NCBI RefSeq assembly: GCF_022558445.1 | Contig: NZ_CP054699.1 | Location: 2,620,001-2,684,000 of the forward strand | Origin: Candidatus Contubernalis alkalaceticus | GTDB taxonomy: Bacteria; Bacillota; Dethiobacteria; SKNC01 | Direction: 5' to 3' | Length of the DNA: 64,000 bases | Shown here: one piece after another, positions 18,371 through 28,362 of the stretch | Position numbering within the stretch: the stretch's first letter is position 1 | Layout: every line of letters begins with the position of its first letter | Position numbers and translations under genes: made by a program | Notes under the pieces: generated by a model | Databases searched by the model: none | What the model was told of the DNA's origin: nothing | What the model saw: the letters and a program-made list of their open reading frames with translations, nothing else

Positions 18371-18377
18371 AGTGTTT
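18350..18377 (-). terminator. rnpB terminator
   Basis: On the minus strand AACACTGCG-TTTTTCT-CGCAGTGTT is followed by TTTTTTGCC, just after the rnpB 3' end. Half of this hairpin is duplicated at 16240-16258 by the IS insertion. Confidence 0.88.
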
Positions 18378-18389
18378 ATAAGTAAAGTT

Positions 18390-18914
<525 letters not shown>

Positions 18915-18973
18915 TTTGTCTGCAGTAATTATAACATATTTTCACCATTTTTTAAAGTATTATACCTTATGCA

Positions 18974-19696
18974 TTACTCCTGCTGAAATATTAGCCTTCC
19001 ACAATTTTCGCAAGTAATCAAGATTCCTGGAGTGTAAAGGCTACCAATAGTAGAAGAAGATAAGGACACCTGACACCCCAGGCAGACCCCCCCTTTCACT
19101 TTAGCCACAACATTAAATCCTGCCTTTTTTTTCAAGTAAGCATACTTTTCCAAAAGCTCAGAGGTTATCTTTGCCTCCAGCTGTTCTTTACTTACCTTGT
19201 GTTTTCGATACCGGCCTTTCAGTTTGCGGCTTTCCTGTCTATCCTTTTCTTCCAACTCCTTTAGACTCTCCTGCGTTTCCTTTTCTTGGCTTCGTTTCCC
19301 CAGCAGTTCTTTTTCTTTTTTTTCTATCTTTTCCATCTGTTGAATAACCATATCCTCCAGTTTGCCGTTTTCCTCAGATAACAGCTTCAACTTTTTTTCC
19401 ATCTGAACTAATTCTTTGGTAGCAGTAACTTCTCCCCCATATAATTGTTTATTAGTTTCCTGAATATCTTCGGCAATCTCCTCTCCCTTCAGTTCCAGGC
19501 GGCGAAGTACCTTTCTCTGTGCATTTAGTTCTTCTTCCAGAGCTTTAAGCGACCTTTCAATACCATCCAACAAAGCTCTGGCCTCCTCCACATCCTTTAG
19601 TGATGTACGACTTTTATATTGTTTATTAATCTTGTTCATGTTCTTTTCTGTTTCCTGAAGATCCCACAAAAGCATAATATCGCTAATCTTCTTCAC
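18974..19696 (-). CDS. Coiled-coil protein with C-terminal C4 zinc ribbon
   Basis: The 240-residue protein is a long coiled coil (about 5-175, rich in Glu/Lys heptads) followed by a zinc ribbon with two CXXC pairs (VCLGCQVSL and TCENCGRL). It matches the zf-RING_7/DUF164 family, probably a nucleic-acid-binding protein of unknown role. The family is often found next to Nif3-like and trmK genes, as here. The start is taken as GTG 19696 behind GGGG. It lies between the Nif3-like gene and rnpB. Confidence 0.85.
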   Translation of the reverse strand: MKKISDIMLLWDLQETEKNMNKINKQYKSRTSLKDVEEARALLDGIERSLKALEEELNAQRKVLRRLELKGEEIAEDIQETNKQLYGGEVTATKELVQMEKKLKLLSEENGKLEDMVIQQMEKIEKKEKELLGKRSQEKETQESLKELEEKDRQESRKLKGRYRKHKVSKEQLEAKITSELLEKYAYLKKKAGFNVVAKVKGGVCLGCQVSLSSSTIGSLYTPGILITCENCGRLIFQQE

Positions 19697-19736
19697 CCCC
19701 TAAATATTAAAAGATAGACTAAAATATAGTCTATCT

Positions 19737-20849
19737 CTACATAATTGACCAGGGATTAGTTTCAACCCCGGATACAAATATTTTGTTAGTATGACCGCCT
19801 TTTTCTACCCTGTCTCGCAGATAATCCGCTAGAAAAGGAACCACCACCCTCTCTGTTGCATCGTGACCGGCATCAATCAAAGCAATGTTCATAGAAAGGG
19901 CCTTTTGAAATTGGTGGTAACTTATATCCCCGGTGATTAACAGGTCAGCGCCCCTGGATGCAGCCTGTTCTATCATACCACCTCCACTGCCACCACATAC
20001 CGCCACTTTTTTTATTATTTTTTCCCGAGGACCGGCAAGCCTAAGTTCCTTCACCTGTAACCTCTCCTTCACTTCTGTTGCAAGTTCTGCTAGACTCAAT
20101 TCTTGGGTAGGCTCCCCTACTATACCTAATCCCATTACTTTTCCCTTGTTTTTCAAAGAGTATACATCATAGGCAGCTTCCTCATAAGGATGTGCCTTAA
20201 TCATACTGCTGAGAGCTTTATTCAAGTTTTCCTCTGCAACAATAGTTTCCAACCGGAATTCAGATACCGTTTCTATTTTACCCTGTTGACCAATAAAGGG
20301 ATTTGTGCCCTCCAAAGGTTTAAAAGTTCCTACTCCCTCCAGGTTAAAAGTGCAGTGGCTGTAATTTCCAATCCATCCCGCCTTGGCTTCTGCTAATGCT
20401 TCCCTTACCCCATTCTCATATCCTTTAGGAACAAAAACCACAATTTTATACAGCTTCTGGTAATAGGTAGGTTTTAAAACTTTCTGGTTTTTTAAAGAAA
20501 GTCGTTCTGCCAGTCTCCGGCTCACTCCCTGCTCCGTTACATCCAGATTGGTATGAGCGGAGTACACTGTCAGATCTTTTTTAACTGCATCACATATCAG
20601 GCTTCCCGCAGGAGAGTCTGGTTCTACAGCCTTCAGCGGACGGAAAATGATAGGATGGTGAGTTACCACCAGGTTGGCCCCCAATTCCAGAGCTTCTTCC
20701 ATCACTTCCCGATTAAAATCCAGAGCAATCAGAACATTGGCAGCTTCTGCTTTAAGGGAACCAATCTGCAGTCCCGTAGGGTCTCCCTCCAGGGCTAAGA
20801 AGGGTGGAGCCAGCTCTTCCAGGTATTTTGTTAATGTTTTTATATGCAT
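19737..20849 (-). CDS. Nif3-like dinuclear metal-centre protein (YqfO family)
   Basis: The 370-residue protein is the long Nif3/YqfO form, with a PII-like insert (about 130-240) in the middle. Metal-binding blocks are VVTHHPIIFRPLK, VYSAHTNLD and, near the end, IDAGHDATERVVVP. It forms a toroidal hexamer and is sometimes annotated as GTP cyclohydrolase I type 2, but its function is unsettled. The ATG overlaps the end of trmK by 10 bases behind AGGAGG, so the two are coupled. Confidence 0.93.
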   Translation of the reverse strand: MHIKTLTKYLEELAPPFLALEGDPTGLQIGSLKAEAANVLIALDFNREVMEEALELGANLVVTHHPIIFRPLKAVEPDSPAGSLICDAVKKDLTVYSAHTNLDVTEQGVSRRLAERLSLKNQKVLKPTYYQKLYKIVVFVPKGYENGVREALAEAKAGWIGNYSHCTFNLEGVGTFKPLEGTNPFIGQQGKIETVSEFRLETIVAEENLNKALSSMIKAHPYEEAAYDVYSLKNKGKVMGLGIVGEPTQELSLAELATEVKERLQVKELRLAGPREKIIKKVAVCGGSGGGMIEQAASRGADLLITGDISYHQFQKALSMNIALIDAGHDATERVVVPFLADYLRDRVEKGGHTNKIFVSGVETNPWSIM

Positions 20850-21538
20850 TTGAGTTCCTCCTGGATTCTATTCACCAGTCTTATCCAATAGTTATACTTT
20901 TGAGGCTCAATTTCCTGCCTTGATCCTTTTAAACTTTCCAGAACTGTATTGTATTTTCTCATTTTATGCTCAAAAAATGCTTTAAAAAGAGGATCAACAT
21001 CCTTCTTTTCCAAAAGACGAGGGCCCAATTCTAACTGAACATCATCCAACTGCTCCCCTTCTCCGGGAACCGCCATAATAATTACATAGAAATGCTTACC
21101 CTCCTGAGCAATTTTCTCATCTATTATGGCAAAGTTATTCTCCCCCAACCAGAATCGAACATGAGGTATATTTACCATAGGTTGAAGAACAAGCATTTTT
21201 ATTCCGGCAGTAATTTCAGGACTTTCTTCCAGGATTCCACATACAGTTTTTCCACCCATCCCTGCTATAATAATAACCTCAACCCGGTCTTCTAACTCAA
21301 TTATCTTTAAGCCGTCTCCTAATCTAACACTTATTATTTCCTGTAAATTTAAAGAATGAACCAGTTGTCCAGCTTTTGCCAAAGGTTTCTCGTTCACATC
21401 TCCGGCAATCACATAGGGGCTGTTTTTTTCTTCAACCAGATATACCGGCAGATAACCATGATCTGTGCCAATATCAGCCACAGTACAGCCCCCTGGAACT
21501 GAATCTGCAATGGTTTGTAGACGGGGCGTAAGTTTCAT
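20840..21538 (-). CDS. trmK: tRNA (adenine(22)-N(1))-methyltransferase
   Basis: TrmK methylates A22 of tRNA with S-adenosylmethionine. The 232-residue protein has motif I VADIGTDHGYLPVYL and the family block IIIAGMGGKTVCGIL, then VLQPMVNIPHVRFWL. GGGGG lies ahead of the ATG. The order sigA, trmK, Nif3-like is common in Firmicutes; here tRNAs and a TetR gene lie between sigA and trmK. Confidence 0.94.
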   Translation of the reverse strand: MKLTPRLQTIADSVPGGCTVADIGTDHGYLPVYLVEEKNSPYVIAGDVNEKPLAKAGQLVHSLNLQEIISVRLGDGLKIIELEDRVEVIIIAGMGGKTVCGILEESPEITAGIKMLVLQPMVNIPHVRFWLGENNFAIIDEKIAQEGKHFYVIIMAVPGEGEQLDDVQLELGPRLLEKKDVDPLFKAFFEHKMRKYNTVLESLKGSRQEIEPQKYNYWIRLVNRIQEELKCI

Positions 21539-21598
21539 CGTTTTCCCCCTTAACCGCTAATATTCTACTATTCCTTAAAAAATATGAAAAACCTTTAT

Positions 21599-22204
21599 TC
21601 ACTCATCGTTTTTCTCTGTATTACCCTTGTCCTGATTGATCCCCCACATATAAAACGCTTCTCCTGCATCCATGAGGAAGCGAAGAATAGCCTGATCAGA
21701 GCTAGAATCAAAGGCACCGGAGTTAACTAACATAGCCAGGCCGTGAGTAAAGATCCAGGTATACTGAACCAACGCATCCTGACCAGATTCCTGCATTTCC
21801 AAGAGAGCTTTTCCTGCTGCACTATCCTCGCCAAATTCTAAAAAAAATGATTCTTTAATCACTGACGTATCCTCTGAATCAATCTTCTCAGGGTTCTGCA
21901 GATAAAGAAAACGAAACAAATTCTTTTCATCCCGTGCAAACACTACATAACCAAATGCCAGGTTTAAAAGAGTGTGTTCGGTATACTGCCGCTGTTGGAA
22001 TTCCTTCAATAGACCCCTGGTTTTTATTCGCAGCTCCTTTTCCAGTTCATCTACAGAACGCACGTGAGAGTAAATAGGCATGGTAGACGATCCAAGTTTT
22101 TTAGCAATGGCTCTTGTGGAAACTGCACTCCAGCCTTGTTCCCGAATTAGTTCAAAGGCAGCCTCAATAATTTGGGCATATGAATACACACTGGGTTGAA
22201 TCAT
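21599..22204 (-). CDS. TetR/AcrR family transcriptional regulator
   Basis: The 201-residue protein has an N-terminal TetR DNA-binding domain (QIIEAAFELIREQGWSAVST, then KLGSSTMPIYSHVRSVDELEKEL) and a helical ligand domain with a family-typical FARDEKNLFRFLY segment. No efflux or enzyme gene is adjacent, so its target is unclear. It lies between the tRNA terminator and trmK and probably starts its own transcript. Confidence 0.85.
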   Translation of the reverse strand: MIQPSVYSYAQIIEAAFELIREQGWSAVSTRAIAKKLGSSTMPIYSHVRSVDELEKELRIKTRGLLKEFQQRQYTEHTLLNLAFGYVVFARDEKNLFRFLYLQNPEKIDSEDTSVIKESFFLEFGEDSAAGKALLEMQESGQDALVQYTWIFTHGLAMLVNSGAFDSSSDQAILRFLMDAGEAFYMWGINQDKGNTEKNDE

Positions 22205-22340
22205 AAGACCACATCCTTACTAACTATTATTATGTTCTATAACTGCTGTTATTATATATAACATATGTTATTATGTCAAGAATTTTAAGTAAAGCTAAAA
22301 GAAACCCTAAAGACGGCTCCGTTAACTCTCAGAAAAGAAA

Positions 22341-22375
22341 GAGACTGCAGATTTAAGGAATTCTGCAGCCTCAAT
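22341..22375 (-). terminator. Terminator after the tRNA cluster
   Basis: Arms GAGGCTGCAGA and TCTGCAGTCTC (one mismatch) on the minus strand are followed by TTTCTTTTC. It sits about 60 bases after tRNA-Val. Confidence 0.8.
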
Positions 22376-22433
22376 TTAGAAATTTTTAAAAATTTATAAA
22401 TATCATAAAAGGGTAAAAAACCTTTAATAACCA

Positions 22434-22509
<76 letters not shown>

Positions 22510-22513
22510 TAAT

Positions 22514-22588
22514 TGGTGACCCCTGGGGGAATCGAACCCCCGTTACCGGCGTGAAAGGCCGGTGTCTTGACCGCTTGACCAAGGGGCC
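22514..22588 (-). tRNA. tRNA-Glu (anticodon TTC)
   Basis: 75 nt with encoded CCA. The acceptor is GGCCCCT with AGGGGTC, and the anticodon arm CCGGCCTTTCACGCCGG carries TTC. It lies four bases from tRNA-Val. Confidence 0.95.
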
Positions 22589-22841
22589 AAATTGAGATGT
22601 GGGACGTGAGATGTGGGAGGTGGGATGTTAGATATGGGATTTTAGGCTTAACAAGACGGCCCAAAAAACTATCCTGTCTATTTCTTCTTCCCACTTTTAA
22701 CTTCTCTCTTCTCAACCACACTACAAAAAATTTTCTTCACAAAAGTAAACTCCAACTACTTATATTGACATGTGTTGGAAGTCCAGGAAGATGTAGAATG
22801 CTTTTCTAACCTCCAACCTCCAACTTCTAACCTCCAATAAG
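22589..22841. repeat. Degenerate short-repeat block between tRNA-Glu and tRNA-Met
   Basis: The 253-base gap holds runs of 7-base-like units: GATGTGGGA/GTGGGAGG types at 22593-22640, then CTAACCTCCAACCTCCAAC types at 22806-22838. The second run matches the outer arm of the insert in rnpB and is in inverted orientation to the first. No gene is seen. Confidence 0.7.
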
Positions 22842-22916
22842 TGGTGGGCCCACCAGGATTCGAACCTGGAACCAACCGGTTATGAGCCGGGAGCTCTGCC
22901 ATTGAGCTATGGGCCC
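22842..22916 (-). tRNA. tRNA with anticodon CAT (Met; Ile2 not excluded)
   Basis: 75 nt with encoded CCA. GGGCCCA pairs with TGGGCCC, and the anticodon arm CCCGGCTCATAACCGG carries CAT. It is not an initiator by its paired first base. The choice between elongator Met and lysidine-modified Ile cannot be made by eye. Confidence 0.9.
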
Positions 22917-22922
22917 TAATAT

Positions 22923-22997
22923 TGGCTCCCCAGGTAGGACTCGAACCTACAGCCTATCGGTTAACAGCCGATTGCTCTACCGTTGAGCTACTGAGGA
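22923..22997 (-). tRNA. tRNA-Asn (anticodon GTT)
   Basis: 75 nt with encoded CCA. TCCTCAG pairs with CTGGGGA through one wobble, and the arm ATCGGCTGTTAACCGAT carries GTT. It lies 58 bases after the sigA stop, so sigA transcription may run into the tRNA cluster. Confidence 0.95.
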
Positions 22998-23055
22998 ACA
23001 ATATCTTTTTCACTGCATTTAAGATTATAAAGGATATTTGACTTTAAGTCAAGGT

Positions 23056-24150
<1,095 letters not shown>

Positions 24151-24180
24151 TTTATACTACTCCCCTTCCATAACACCCTA

Positions 24181-25998
24181 TCACTGAGGATTAAAATCTT
24201 TTTCCAGGCGCTTTATTTCAGTCCACTCAACCAGAAGTCCATTGATTTTTTCCCCGTCCTGCTGCCTATCCAATTTAGAAATTTCTTTTTCTATTTCTTT
24301 TCTTTTCAGGCTCAATTTATGACACTTGATCTTCCTAACACAATCTTTTATTATTTTTTCCCGATTATCCGGATTTCTTTCCTGCTCCAAAATCAAGGCC
24401 GCAGCAATTTTTTGTTCTTCAAAGCCCGGGAAAAGCCTCAGTATAGTATGTTCTGAAATGGCATTACCATCGTTCCTTAAATAAAACAGTTTCTCTATGA
24501 TCCCTCTATAGGGAGGATAACAAAAGTCTGAATCCTTAAGCCATTTTTTTACTTCAAAAATATAATCAGGATTTTTAAGCATAAGTGCAAGAATCTCTTT
24601 TTCTGCTGCCGGGGGCTTTACCTGATTGTTTGCCGAACCATCTGGTTCTGTGTTCCCAAATTTTATCTGTTTTTTTCCTTTGGCACGCCTGAATTTCTTC
24701 AATTCTAACTGCAGCGAATCCAGGCCAACACCAATCTGACTGCTTACCTTCTGAAGGTATACGTCCAACTCCACAGAACTATTCAGTTTAGCTAAAACAG
24801 GTAATATCTTTTGAATATATAAAAGCTTTTCTTGTGGCGTACAGAAATCCAGCACACCCAAATCTCTTTGGGTTTTTTCCAGTTTATAATCTATTAATGG
24901 TAAAGACTTTTCTATTATTTCTTTTTCGAATGCCTTGATTCCTTTTTTTTTGATGAAATCATCTGGGTCCATACCCTGTGGCATTTGGGCCACCTTGACC
25001 CTGCAGCCTGCGGACACTAATATATCCATGCCCCGCCAGGCCGCTGCTTCCCCCGCCGCATCAGAATCGTAAGCAATTACCACGCTGGAGGCATTTCTTC
25101 TTAAAACTTCTGCCTGTTCCTCCGTAAGACTGGTGCCCAGAGAAGCAACACAATTTTCCACTCCCTCTTGATGAGCAGTAATCACATCCATATATCCTTC
25201 AAAAACTATGGCTTCATCCTTCTCCCTGATTGAAGAACGAGAATGATTCAAAGCATAAAGAATTTTTCTTTTATTGTAAAGGTGAGTTTCCGGAGTATTT
25301 AGATATTTAGGCTGCGCACCCTCCAAAACTCTCCCCCCAAAACCTGCCACCTGATTTTGCTGATTAAAAATAGGGAAAATAATTCTATCTCGAAAACGGT
25401 CATAATAACCTGAACCTCGGGAACGGCGAACAATTAAACCGGCTTTTTCTATGTTTGTTTCACTGAAACCTTTGTTTTTTAAATATCTTAATAAAAATTC
25501 CCAAGAGGAAGGGGAATAACCAATATTAAACTTCCTTAATGTTTCCCCTTTTAGCCCCCTACCCTTTAAATAATTTAACGCTTTAATTCCATATTTTTTG
25601 CTAAATAGAACCGAGGAAAAAAACTTCATACTAACTTCATTGATCAGCAGTAATTCTTCCTTTAAATCTTTTACTTTTTTTTCTCCGGGTGATAAAGGTT
25701 TTTCTGGTAAAAAAATTCCTGCTCTCCCTGCTAAAAGCGTTACGGCCTCTCTAAAAGTTAAGTTTTCAATGGCCATAATAAAAGTATACAGGTTTCCCCC
25801 TACTCCACAACCAAAGCAGTGATAGAGCTGTTTATCCGGTGAAACGGTAAAAGATGGAGTTTTCTCAGAATGAAAAGGGCATAAGCCTGAGTAATTACGA
25901 CCGGATTTTTTTAACGCAGTATAATTGGAAATAACCTCCACCAGATTAAAATGCTGCCTGATTTCTTCTATGGTTTCCTCCGGCACGATATTTTCCAT
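24181..25998 (-). CDS. dnaG: DNA primase
   Basis: DnaG makes RNA primers for replication. The 605-residue protein has the CHC2 zinc finger (CPFHSEKTPSF, then HCFGCGVGG), the TOPRIM catalytic core (VFEGYMDVITAHQEG, VIAYDSDAAGEAA) and a C-terminal helicase-binding domain (about 455-600). The ATG at 25998 has GGGGGG upstream; a longer TTG frame from 26010 is less likely. It is co-transcribed with sigA. Confidence 0.97.
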   Translation of the reverse strand: MENIVPEETIEEIRQHFNLVEVISNYTALKKSGRNYSGLCPFHSEKTPSFTVSPDKQLYHCFGCGVGGNLYTFIMAIENLTFREAVTLLAGRAGIFLPEKPLSPGEKKVKDLKEELLLINEVSMKFFSSVLFSKKYGIKALNYLKGRGLKGETLRKFNIGYSPSSWEFLLRYLKNKGFSETNIEKAGLIVRRSRGSGYYDRFRDRIIFPIFNQQNQVAGFGGRVLEGAQPKYLNTPETHLYNKRKILYALNHSRSSIREKDEAIVFEGYMDVITAHQEGVENCVASLGTSLTEEQAEVLRRNASSVVIAYDSDAAGEAAAWRGMDILVSAGCRVKVAQMPQGMDPDDFIKKKGIKAFEKEIIEKSLPLIDYKLEKTQRDLGVLDFCTPQEKLLYIQKILPVLAKLNSSVELDVYLQKVSSQIGVGLDSLQLELKKFRRAKGKKQIKFGNTEPDGSANNQVKPPAAEKEILALMLKNPDYIFEVKKWLKDSDFCYPPYRGIIEKLFYLRNDGNAISEHTILRLFPGFEEQKIAAALILEQERNPDNREKIIKDCVRKIKCHKLSLKRKEIEKEISKLDRQQDGEKINGLLVEWTEIKRLEKDFNPQ

Positions 25999-26010
25999 AA
26001 AACCCCCCAA

Positions 26011-26414
26011 GGTAAAAAAAGGTTTATGAGATTTTTTTCATATTCGTCAATAAATGACAAATTCCTGCACAAACGTACATTTTTATCAAAAAACCCCATC
26101 CCATAATAGGAGAGACGAGGTGTAAATACTGCTTAATATTTAATCTGCCAACTTAAATTACACAACCAGGTTTGGTAAGAATCTACCTCCTCTTTCCCGG
26201 TTTAGTCTCTCTTTAACAAACACATATTCTATATGATTAAAATATATTCTACATGGCGCATTTTATTTCCTGCAAAGTAAATAAAAATAATAATAATATA
26301 TAAAAACCTATGATTATCAATCAATATTATATACCATTTATAGTTTTTTATTCTCTCTTTACCAAAATCATAGAAATAATAGAAATCTTTTCTACGGCTG
26401 TTCCCAAAGTCTGG
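26011..26414 (-). other. Long intergenic region upstream of dnaG, with possible structured leader
   Basis: About 400 bases lie between dgt and dnaG with no gene. On the minus strand, GAGAGAC (26205-26211) can pair with GTCTCTC (26110-26116). This closes a roughly 100-nt region holding two inner pairings (ACCAAACCTGGT and GTGTAAT.../ATTTACAC). A T run follows at 26089-26094. This looks like a three-way junction RNA, but I match it to no known family. The rest is AT-rich. Confidence 0.35.
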
Positions 26415-27413
26415 TTAACTAGACCAGGGCTTGGGAATAAACAATTTCTGATAGAGATTAATAAAGTAAATATCAGTCATTCCGGCTATGTAATCACAAA
26501 CCCTTCTTTCCAGAAGGCTTCCCCCTTGAAGTGACCCGTTCTCCAAAGGAATTTCTTCAGGCCTTTCTAAGAAGTAATTAAAAACATGATTGAACATTTT
26601 AATTATTTTTTGGTCTTCTTTCTTAGCCTCAGACCCTACATAAACATTTTCAAATAAGAATTCCCGTAAATCCAACATCACCTGCATTACCTGGGGACTC
26701 ATCTGAATTAACGGTTGGGCAAAACTGTTTTCTATCAAGTCTCTCACCATGGTATTTATTCTCATGGAGGAGGTATTGCCCAGAATATAAGGTACATCCC
26801 TGGGAAGATCTTCCTCTTTTAATATCCCCGCCCGAAGAGCGTCATCAATATCATGATTTATGTAAGCAATCCGGTCTGCAATCTTAACAATTTGTCCCTC
26901 CAGGGTAGATGGAAGAGTGCTTCCGGTATGATTCAATATCCCATCCCTTACTTCCCAGGTGAGATTTAACCCCTTTCCCCCCTCCAGGCTTTCAACAATT
27001 CTCAGACTCTGTTGGTTATGTTTAAATGGTCCGTAAATTTGACTCAAAGCCGCTTCTCCCGCATGCCCAAAGGGAGTGTGCCCCAGATCATGACCCAGCG
27101 CAATAGCCTCAGTAAGATCTTCGTTTAAAGTAAGAGCTCGAGCAGCAGTCCTGGCAATCTGGGCTACTTCCAGAGTATGGGTCAATCGAGTCCGATAATG
27201 ATCCCCTTCAGGAGAGATAAACACTTGAGTTTTATGTTTTAATCTCCTGAAAGCTTTGGAGTGAATAATGCGGTCTCTGTCCCGATGAAATGCAGTCCTG
27301 ACCGAACACTCCTCCTCATAATCTTGACGGCCTTTACTCCTGGAGCTTCGCATAGCCTGGGGAGAAAGAATCTGCTCCTCCAGTTGTTCTCTTTTTTCCC
27401 TCAAACTGATCAT
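26415..27413 (-). CDS. Deoxyguanosinetriphosphate triphosphohydrolase-like protein
   Basis: The 332-residue HD-domain enzyme hydrolyses dNTPs to nucleosides and triphosphate. The HD motif blocks are RTRLTHTLEVAQIARTAA and AIALGHDLGHTPFGHAGE, and YINHDIDDALRAG supplies another metal ligand. The length is that of the short Firmicute dGTPase-like group. It precedes dnaG-sigA on the same strand but 404 bases away, so it may be transcribed separately. The ATG has only a weak ribosome-binding site. Confidence 0.92.
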   Translation of the reverse strand: MISLREKREQLEEQILSPQAMRSSRSKGRQDYEEECSVRTAFHRDRDRIIHSKAFRRLKHKTQVFISPEGDHYRTRLTHTLEVAQIARTAARALTLNEDLTEAIALGHDLGHTPFGHAGEAALSQIYGPFKHNQQSLRIVESLEGGKGLNLTWEVRDGILNHTGSTLPSTLEGQIVKIADRIAYINHDIDDALRAGILKEEDLPRDVPYILGNTSSMRINTMVRDLIENSFAQPLIQMSPQVMQVMLDLREFLFENVYVGSEAKKEDQKIIKMFNHVFNYFLERPEEIPLENGSLQGGSLLERRVCDYIAGMTDIYFINLYQKLFIPKPWSS

Positions 27414-27502
27414 AGATATCGGGCAAACTTACCTTAAAGCAGACCATTTTTTTCCGGCAGCTGCCCTTTCCTCCCATACATAAGGGTTTTATTATTTCTT
27501 AT

Positions 27503-28102
27503 TTACTTTTTTCGCAAAGTCAAAGTAGCCTTAGCAACATCAACCAACCTGCGGGCCAAAATTTGTACCCTTGTAATGGCATAATCATCTTTGATTGCCG
27601 GCCTTTGAGCACAGGCACCGTGGTGTCCCGGATCCATAGAAACGTGTCCATCCCCTACAATAAGCATGCCCTGCACCAACATCATGTCATGTAAAGCCCT
27701 CAACGTAGTTTCCTGACCGCCGAACCGGGCGGCCCCCACTGAAACGGCCCCCCCTACGGTATCCAGCAGGGCATGCTCATTTCTTAATTTACGAGACATA
27801 TCCCAAAAACTTTTTAACTGGGTAGAAACCGTACCAAAGTAAACTGGACTGCCTAAAATAATTCCATCACATTCCCTCAAAAGATTATAAATGCCCTCCA
27901 GTTTTTTCCCCTCGTAACAGACCCCGGGACACCTGGGCTCACAAACATTACAATAAGGTTGTTTTAATTCATCCAGTGCCTCCTGAGCAAAAATTAATTG
28001 TGTTTTAGCTCCCAACTTAGCTGCTTCGTCCAAACCAAACGTAAGAAGATCCGCAGTATTTCCATGCTGATGCACGCTGCCATTAATGCCTAATATTAAC
28101 AT
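27503..28102 (-). CDS. NADPH-dependent FMN reductase / iron-sulfur flavoprotein-like
   Basis: The 199-residue flavodoxin-fold protein begins MLILGINGSVHQHGNTADLL, the FMN phosphate loop. A cysteine cluster CNVCEPRCPGVC follows at about residues 50-61, where iron-sulfur flavoproteins bind a [4Fe-4S] cluster. GIILGSPVYFGTVSTQLKSFWD is the second FMN-contact block. It probably transfers electrons between flavin or ferredoxin and an unknown partner. AAAGGAGG supports ATG 28102. It appears to be a single-gene unit. Confidence 0.85.
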   Translation of the reverse strand: MLILGINGSVHQHGNTADLLTFGLDEAAKLGAKTQLIFAQEALDELKQPYCNVCEPRCPGVCYEGKKLEGIYNLLRECDGIILGSPVYFGTVSTQLKSFWDMSRKLRNEHALLDTVGGAVSVGAARFGGQETTLRALHDMMLVQGMLIVGDGHVSMDPGHHGACAQRPAIKDDYAITRVQILARRLVDVAKATLTLRKK

Positions 28103-28362
28103 AATCAACCTCCTTTAAAAATTGTACCTTCAATAATTGTGTCGGAATTAAAGGATTTTCATTTCTAATGTCTAACTATAAAAAAACAGTACTTATATAT
28201 AATACAATTAATAATTTATATTTCCTGCTTAAGGAATTTTAATAATTATATGTTAGAAGAATTATCTCAAGTGTTATAAAATATTATTGGTATAACAATA
28301 TTATTCTAAAATGCTTCATAAACTTATCTGACAATTATAACAGCAAAGTGAGGGAATTATTT

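Noticed and set aside
22589-22841. CRISPR-like array near the tRNA genes
   Set aside because: The repeated units are about 7 bases, degenerate and contiguous with no regular spacers, and no cas genes are present.
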